Shown here one piece after another: positions 33,055-37,774 of a stretch of 37,774 nucleotides of DNA. Within the stretch, counting starts at the first letter, position 1. Each line of letters starts with the position of its first letter. The position numbers and the translations under genes are program-made. The notes under the pieces are model-generated. The model did not search any database, was not told the origin of the DNA, and saw only the letters and a program-made list of their open reading frames with translations. Origin of the DNA: Bacteroidales bacterium. GTDB lineage: Bacteria > Bacteroidota > Bacteroidia > Bacteroidales > UBA932. The stretch lies in contig JAGCWD010000067.1 of NCBI GenBank assembly GCA_017962025.1, positions 1 to 37,774 on the forward strand, read 5' to 3'.

Positions 33055-36000
33055 CTACATGACTTCGCGAGGCTCCTGCCTGATACAGAATACAGGAAGG
33101 ACGAAGATGATGGCTATCACGGAGAAGACCATTCCGGCGATGGTGCCGATGGCGAAGTCGAACCAGAAGACTTCTTCAGGGCCGTCTGATAGAAACGGGA
33201 GAAGACCAAGGATGGTTGACACGATGGTGAGGCTGATCGGGGTGATCTTCCGGGAGAAGGCCTTGATGTAATCGCGTGTCTCCTGATACGTCGTGACCAG
33301 GTATATTCCCGCGTTGACAACTATTCCGCAGAGCATCACGAATGCGGCGAAGCCACCCTGGTCGAAGGCGAAGTCAGTGAGTCCGAACACCAGGAACAAT
33401 CCGATGAACGAGATCGGGATCATGAATATCACCGGCAGCGGATACCGGAACGACTCGAAGGTCATGGCGAGCATGACATAGATCACGGCGATGATCAGGA
33501 ATATCAGCCAGGCGTACCTTTCCTTGTTATTGTAGAACCAGCCTCCCGATGGATCCTCGGCCTTAAAACCTACCGGAAGTATCTCATTATTAAAGTGATC
33601 CACCACCTGTGTCCTCAGTCGTCTGGAGAGCTCATAGCTTCCGATGAAATCGTAACGGACCTCAAGGGTGTACGACTGGTTCTCTTTCTGTATCTCCAGC
33701 CCGGTGCGCCTCTTGTCTATCGAACCCAGGCCTGAGAGCGTGACCTTCGACTCCCCTATCTCGACCGGGGAATTGACAACATGCCATAGGTCATACGCGT
33801 CCAGGTCTGAAGATCTCAACACCACATCTGACAGTTCCCCGTCGTGATCCGCCTTTCCGATGACCTCTTCGTAGAGAAGGGACGACAGGGACCCATAGTA
33901 GGAATACGGATTCACGCCCGACATCGTCATCCGGCCAAAGTCATAGTCGAGGACGAACTCGGATGACGGACGGCCGTACCTTCCCCCACCCCAGATCTCG
34001 GGTTCCTGGACCCTGCGGTTGCCGGAAATATATTCCACCATCATCGAGGCGTAATCGTGGAGCCGCTGGTAATTATAGCCCCTGAGGATTATCCCATCGC
34101 TCTTGTAGCTCGATACTATGTTGTTGCTGAACGAGTTGTCGTCTATCCCCCAGACACTCCAGTTGGCCCCTCCGAAATTGATCGCCATCCTCGTTACCTC
34201 GGACTTCAGGGTCGCGGGAAAGGCCGTGTTCTCATACTCCGGTTTGAACTCAACGATGATGTAGGCGTTGTTGTAGGAACTGATCCTCGTCGTGAACACC
34301 GAGATCTCGTCAAACTTTGAGAGATAGTTCTCCATCGCCTTCACGACCTCGTTGAGCTGGTTCACGGTGCAGCCCTCAAGCATACCGGCGCGAATGTTCA
34401 ACTGCTTCTTCTGCGGCTGGCGATAGAAGTTGAACCGGTCCAAGGCGCCGTAGAACAGGGCGAAGGAGGATCCGGTGTACTTGTCAATCTTGACCCTGTT
34501 GGACTCGTACGGCTTCCACGTCACGAACTTGTCCAGCGCCTTTCTGGCCCGGCTGGCCGTGGCCTTCTCTTTCTCGGACAACGCTTTCGGCAGGGCGCAG
34601 AAAGGAAGGCCGAACGCCGCGATGAATAACACTATGTACACCCAGCGGTGCCGCACGCCCCAATTTATGTAACGGGAATACAGTCTGTTTCGCATGACTG
34701 TCCTTCTCTTCCCTCTAACGGATCCGGAACGGTCACCTGCCTTGACGGGAATATACTCCATCAACGAGGGGATGAAGAGATAGGAGATGAGGAGCGAGAG
34801 GCAAAGGTTGATGACGATGACCCAGATGAAGTCCACGAGATTGGCCTTCTCGCTCTCCGGAAGCAGGAGCACCATCAGGAGGGCGCCAACCGTGGTCGCC
34901 ACCGCGGAGAGGATGGCCGGGAAGACCGTCCTGTCACGGTAACGGCTGTAATGGTCGATCATCACGATCGAGGTGTCGATGATGATTCCCAGTGAGACAG
35001 TGATTCCTGCAAGGGTGTAGATATGGATCTGCAGCCCGGCGAATGAATATATCGCAAGTGCCGTGAGGATGTTCACGGCTAGCGTGGAGAGGATGATCAG
35101 CATGTATCTCCATGAACGATAGATGATGAAGACGAACAGCAGGAGTATCAGCACGCAGAGGCCTGTCCTTAGATAGATCCTGTTCAGTTCACCCTGGACA
35201 TATTCAGAAGAATCGTAAGCGACCGATGCCGTGATCTCGCCGGGGAAACCGCGCTGCAGTTCGGTCATCTTCGCCCTCACCGCCGCGGCGGTGGTTAGCA
35301 GGTTGGCCGAAGAGGCTATCTCCGCCGTCATGGTGATGGTGTTCAGGCCGTTCACCCTGTAGTAGTACGTAGGAAGTGACTCCTCGTAACGCCAGGTCGC
35401 GATGTCTCTCAAGTGTATGATCTCACCGCCGACGTTCTTCACGGGGACCGCCCCGAAATCAGGCCCACTCTCCTCCTCCAGACGGACGGACATCATGCCG
35501 TCCCCAGTCCTTGCCATGCCGACGATCTCCGAGCCATAATAGGAGCGGAAGGCAGAGGCGATCTCGTCCGCGGTTATCCCGGCCGAAGCGGCCTTCGTGG
35601 CGTCGAACGTGATTACCCAATGGAAAGGGACACCGCCACCGATCTCTACCTTGTCCACCCCGGGGACAGCCGCGAGAGGGCTGAGGACATGCTCATTGAG
35701 GTAACGTGATATCTCCCTGGAAGGGATGTCACCCTTGACAAGGTATGATACCCTCGATACCGACTCGCCGCTCCCTCTGGATATAGTGGGATAGGTAACC
35801 TCTTTGGGAAGCGAGGATCTGATATTCCGTACCGAAGAGGCCGCCTCGAAACGGGCCGCGTCCATATCAGTTCCCTTGTTGAAGGAGACCTGTATCGAAC
35901 CGCCTCCCTTTGACGAGGTCGAAGACACTCCTGACACATGGTCGAGTCCCGACAGCACCCCTTCCAGCTTGGAGGTAGCCTCCGCCTCGACCGTCCCGGC

Positions 36001-36162
36001 TGAGGCGTTAGGATAGCTGAAGGAGACGGTGAGAGTCCTGTCCTCGACGGTCGGGGTGTACTGGATGTTCAGGCGCTGCATCGACGCCACCCCGATGAGG
36101 GACAGCGCCACCATGATCAGCACTACCGAGAACGGAGGGATCCTATTTGTCCTTCCGTCCAT
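33055..36162 (-). CDS. RND family efflux permease (AcrB/CzcA superfamily)
   Basis: A 1035-residue inner-membrane pump subunit with the duplicated RND layout: one helix near residues 10-28, a large periplasmic loop, six helices (about 325-525), a second periplasmic loop and five helices at the C-terminus. In the proton-relay helix it reads G-I-I-I-D-T-S-I-V-M-I-D, keeping one Asp where AcrB has two. In the corresponding C-terminal helix it reads G-I-V-V-N-A-G-I. The specificity cannot be read. The ATG at 36162 is chosen because it opens R-I-P-P-F-S, just before the first helix; it overlaps the upstream RND gene by 20 bp, so the two are likely translated together. Base composition looks richer in GC than the centre of the window, judged by eye. 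Confidence 0.88.
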   Translation of the reverse strand: MDGRTNRIPPFSVVLIMVALSLIGVASMQRLNIQYTPTVEDRTLTVSFSYPNASAGTVEAEATSKLEGVLSGLDHVSGVSSTSSKGGGSIQVSFNKGTDMDAARFEAASSVRNIRSSLPKEVTYPTISRGSGESVSRVSYLVKGDIPSREISRYLNEHVLSPLAAVPGVDKVEIGGGVPFHWVITFDATKAASAGITADEIASAFRSYYGSEIVGMARTGDGMMSVRLEEESGPDFGAVPVKNVGGEIIHLRDIATWRYEESLPTYYYRVNGLNTITMTAEIASSANLLTTAAAVRAKMTELQRGFPGEITASVAYDSSEYVQGELNRIYLRTGLCVLILLLFVFIIYRSWRYMLIILSTLAVNILTALAIYSFAGLQIHIYTLAGITVSLGIIIDTSIVMIDHYSRYRDRTVFPAILSAVATTVGALLMVLLLPESEKANLVDFIWVIVINLCLSLLISYLFIPSLMEYIPVKAGDRSGSVRGKRRTVMRNRLYSRYINWGVRHRWVYIVLFIAAFGLPFCALPKALSEKEKATASRARKALDKFVTWKPYESNRVKIDKYTGSSFALFYGALDRFNFYRQPQKKQLNIRAGMLEGCTVNQLNEVVKAMENYLSKFDEISVFTTRISSYNNAYIIVEFKPEYENTAFPATLKSEVTRMAINFGGANWSVWGIDDNSFSNNIVSSYKSDGIILRGYNYQRLHDYASMMVEYISGNRRVQEPEIWGGGRYGRPSSEFVLDYDFGRMTMSGVNPYSYYGSLSSLLYEEVIGKADHDGELSDVVLRSSDLDAYDLWHVVNSPVEIGESKVTLSGLGSIDKRRTGLEIQKENQSYTLEVRYDFIGSYELSRRLRTQVVDHFNNEILPVGFKAEDPSGGWFYNNKERYAWLIFLIIAVIYVMLAMTFESFRYPLPVIFMIPISFIGLFLVFGLTDFAFDQGGFAAFVMLCGIVVNAGIYLVTTYQETRDYIKAFSRKITPISLTIVSTILGLLPFLSDGPEEVFWFDFAIGTIAGMVFSVIAIIFVLPVFCIRQEPREVM

Positions 36163-37774
36163 TATAGATCGAATAATAGAGGGCAGGAACAACGAAGAGG
36201 CTGACGAGAGTTCCGACCAGCATACCGGCTATGATCACAAGGGACATGGGGTACTGAAGGTCGGCACCCATGCTTCCCCTTACAAGGAAGGGGCATACGG
36301 CGAGCATGGTTGTCAAGGATGTCATTATGATGGCCTTCATCCTCCTTAAGGAAGCGTCAAGAACAGCCCTCTCAAGACTCTCACCTTCCCTGCGCATACG
36401 GTTGATGGTGTCGATCTTGAGGATGGAGTCATTGATCACTATACCCGTGATAACTATCAATCCGATCAGGGACATCAGGTTGACGCTCACACCAAAGATC
36501 CACAGGGCCAGCAGCGCGAAGAAGATGTCAATCACAATCTCCGACAGGATGATGAGCGGCTGGATGAGGGACTCGAACTGGGAGGCCAGTATAAGATAGA
36601 GAAGGGTCACGGCGATGAGCAGGATGAGGATCATCTGATCCACCATCTTCCTGTTCGAGAACCAGGATCCGGAGAAACCGGCCTCGAAGGCGCCGTCCTT
36701 CCTCACCACGTCCTTGACCGCGTCCATAGTTTTCATGACATCTTTTGAAGGGACATCCAGGTCTACCGGATAATAATTACCCTCTGCTCCGGCCACCACA
36801 GTCTTGAAGTCCACCACGAGGGTCTGCCTCATAAGGTCCGAGGCAGGAATCCTCACGGTCACACCGTCATCTCCTTTCTTCTCGACAAAGGTCCGGGAAA
36901 GAATCTCGGAAAGGCTTCCGGCGTTCGATCCGGTCACAACCGGAACGGACCGGGAGCCCTGGACTATGTTGAAGAGCCTGTTCTCGTTCAGGGAATTGCG
37001 GAGGATGGAAAGGAGGTCGGACACGCTAACCCCGTAAAGGGCGAGCAAGTCTGGATCAGCCACGAAAAGCACGTCGGTCTTGACCGCGGGGTCGGAGACC
37101 CCCGCCACAGGAAGAGCGTCCCGGATTCCGGAAACGACCTTCCTCACGGGAGCCACCTCCATCCCCTCCGCCCTCACAGGGCGGAGCTTGGCCGTCAGGG
37201 TGGCCTCGTTCCCGGAGAAGACCATATCGAAGATATTACCGGACGGGGAGAATGAATATGTCGCCGCCGACCACGAGGAAGCGAGGTATGTTTCCAGTTC
37301 CTCCTTAACTTTGTCCAGAGTCCGCTGGTTCTTGCAATCCAGATAGACTGACGCCTCGGATATCCCCTGGTCTCCGCTATGGCTGAGCACGAATTGCTGG
37401 GCCCCGACAAGGGCGGTCATCTGGGAAACCTTCCCGGAGAGCAGTGTCTCGATTGACCTTATCCTGTCCATATTGTTCTCAATGGCCAGATGCTCGTTCC
37501 ACTCGATCTTGAGGATGGTGTCAGTCTGTGTCATCTGGGGAAGTCTCTCCTTCGGCATCAGAAGGAAGCAGGCTGTCGCACCGATGAGCGAGACCGCAAG
37601 CAGCCACCAGGAGAGCGACCTGTGCTTCAGGCACCACTCCATCCACCTGTCATCCCATTTCTGGAGAGGCCTCTCGAAATTGATCCTCTCAAGGAACCGG
37701 CTCGGAGCGAAATGATCCTTACCTTTGTACCACCAATAGTAGAAGACGGGAATGACGGTGATGGTGACCACGTA
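36143..37774 (-). CDS. RND family efflux permease (partial, N-terminal half off the right edge)
   Basis: The frame is open through the right edge of the window (Y-V-V-T-I-T-V-I-P-V-F-Y-Y at the end) and corresponds to about the last 540 residues of an RND permease. It has the end of the first membrane block, the eighth-helix entry region, the second periplasmic loop and the final helices, with G-I-V-I-N-D-S-I-L-K-I-D in the proton-relay-type helix. It overlaps the following RND gene by 20 bp. Two adjacent permeases suggest a heteromeric pump such as MdtBC, with the membrane fusion and outer-membrane genes perhaps further right. That arrangement is inferred. Confidence 0.88.
   Translation of the reverse strand, partial: YVVTITVIPVFYYWWYKGKDHFAPSRFLERINFERPLQKWDDRWMEWCLKHRSLSWWLLAVSLIGATACFLLMPKERLPQMTQTDTILKIEWNEHLAIENNMDRIRSIETLLSGKVSQMTALVGAQQFVLSHSGDQGISEASVYLDCKNQRTLDKVKEELETYLASSWSAATYSFSPSGNIFDMVFSGNEATLTAKLRPVRAEGMEVAPVRKVVSGIRDALPVAGVSDPAVKTDVLFVADPDLLALYGVSVSDLLSILRNSLNENRLFNIVQGSRSVPVVTGSNAGSLSEILSRTFVEKKGDDGVTVRIPASDLMRQTLVVDFKTVVAGAEGNYYPVDLDVPSKDVMKTMDAVKDVVRKDGAFEAGFSGSWFSNRKMVDQMILILLIAVTLLYLILASQFESLIQPLIILSEIVIDIFFALLALWIFGVSVNLMSLIGLIVITGIVINDSILKIDTINRMRREGESLERAVLDASLRRMKAIIMTSLTTMLAVCPFLVRGSMGADLQYPMSLVIIAGMLVGTLVSLFVVPALYYSIYNGRKDK

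Overview
The window looks like a chromosomal segment from a member of the Bacteroidota, most likely Bacteroidales. The evidence is several Bacteroidota-type promoter boxes (TAnnTTTG, in two or three cases with a TTG about 19-20 nt upstream), near absence of Shine-Dalgarno sequences, a tmRNA tag ending in NNYALAA, and lineage-typical genes (GlnRS, THUMP-like methyltransferase, small HSDR_N protein, split 5'-nucleotidase, S9B dipeptidyl peptidase). No mobile element, CRISPR array or prophage gene is visible. The segment is gene-dense and no stretch above 300 bases lacks a gene.

Layout. 1-2123: a left-truncated metallophosphoesterase lipoprotein gene (-) diverges from a GufA/ZIP11-type metal transporter gene (+). 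2136-2733: the 4.5S SRP RNA lies just downstream of cytidine deaminase (both -). 2807-4237: mnmA (+), with a near-leaderless start and a long insertion. 4245-5918: phosphoglucomutase/phosphomannomutase (-), interrupted by an in-frame TGA. 5956-18399: a nine-gene minus-strand transcription unit in the order yicC, rmuC, CBM9/DUF4838 lipoprotein, 4HB_MCP-like membrane protein, trkH, RecD-like helicase, S9B peptidase, unknown exported protein, THUMP-like methyltransferase; most junctions are 4-nt overlaps or gaps of a few bases. 18481-21371 (+): glnS, interrupted by an in-frame TAG, followed by a LolC/E-like permease. 21352-27461 (-): ABC ATPase, ABC permease, two half-5'-nucleotidases, GH2 glycosidase. 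27527-28570: holA. 28674-32522 (-): tcdA, HSDR_N protein, cca, xerC, hpf, ending in a strong terminator. 32567-32962 (+): ssrA (tmRNA) with its terminator. 33055-37774 (-): two adjacent RND efflux permease genes, the upstream one running off the right edge.

How the genes work together. Much of the window is translation and RNA upkeep: SRP RNA, MnmA (tRNA 2-thiouridine), TcdA (ct6A37), the CCA-adding enzyme, GlnRS, tmRNA, HPF and YicC. DNA maintenance is represented by RmuC, a RecD-like helicase, XerC and HolA. Envelope functions are TrkH, two RND pumps, an ABC exporter, a LolC/E-like permease and exported hydrolases. The ssrA gene does not encode the terminal CCA, so its product needs the CCA-adding enzyme encoded about 1.2 kb away in the divergent operon.

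The most striking observation is that two usually essential or central genes (glnS and pgm) each carry one in-frame stop codon at an otherwise intact conserved position. TAG and TGA both serve as ordinary stops elsewhere in the window, so genetic-code change is unlikely; sequence error, strain-level nonsense mutation or readthrough remain. Other points of interest are a trkH whose neighbour is an MCP-like sensor rather than trkA, promoter boxes placed 5-7 nt from start codons, an SRP RNA promoter that abuts the cdd stop codon, and a roughly 100-residue insertion in MnmA.
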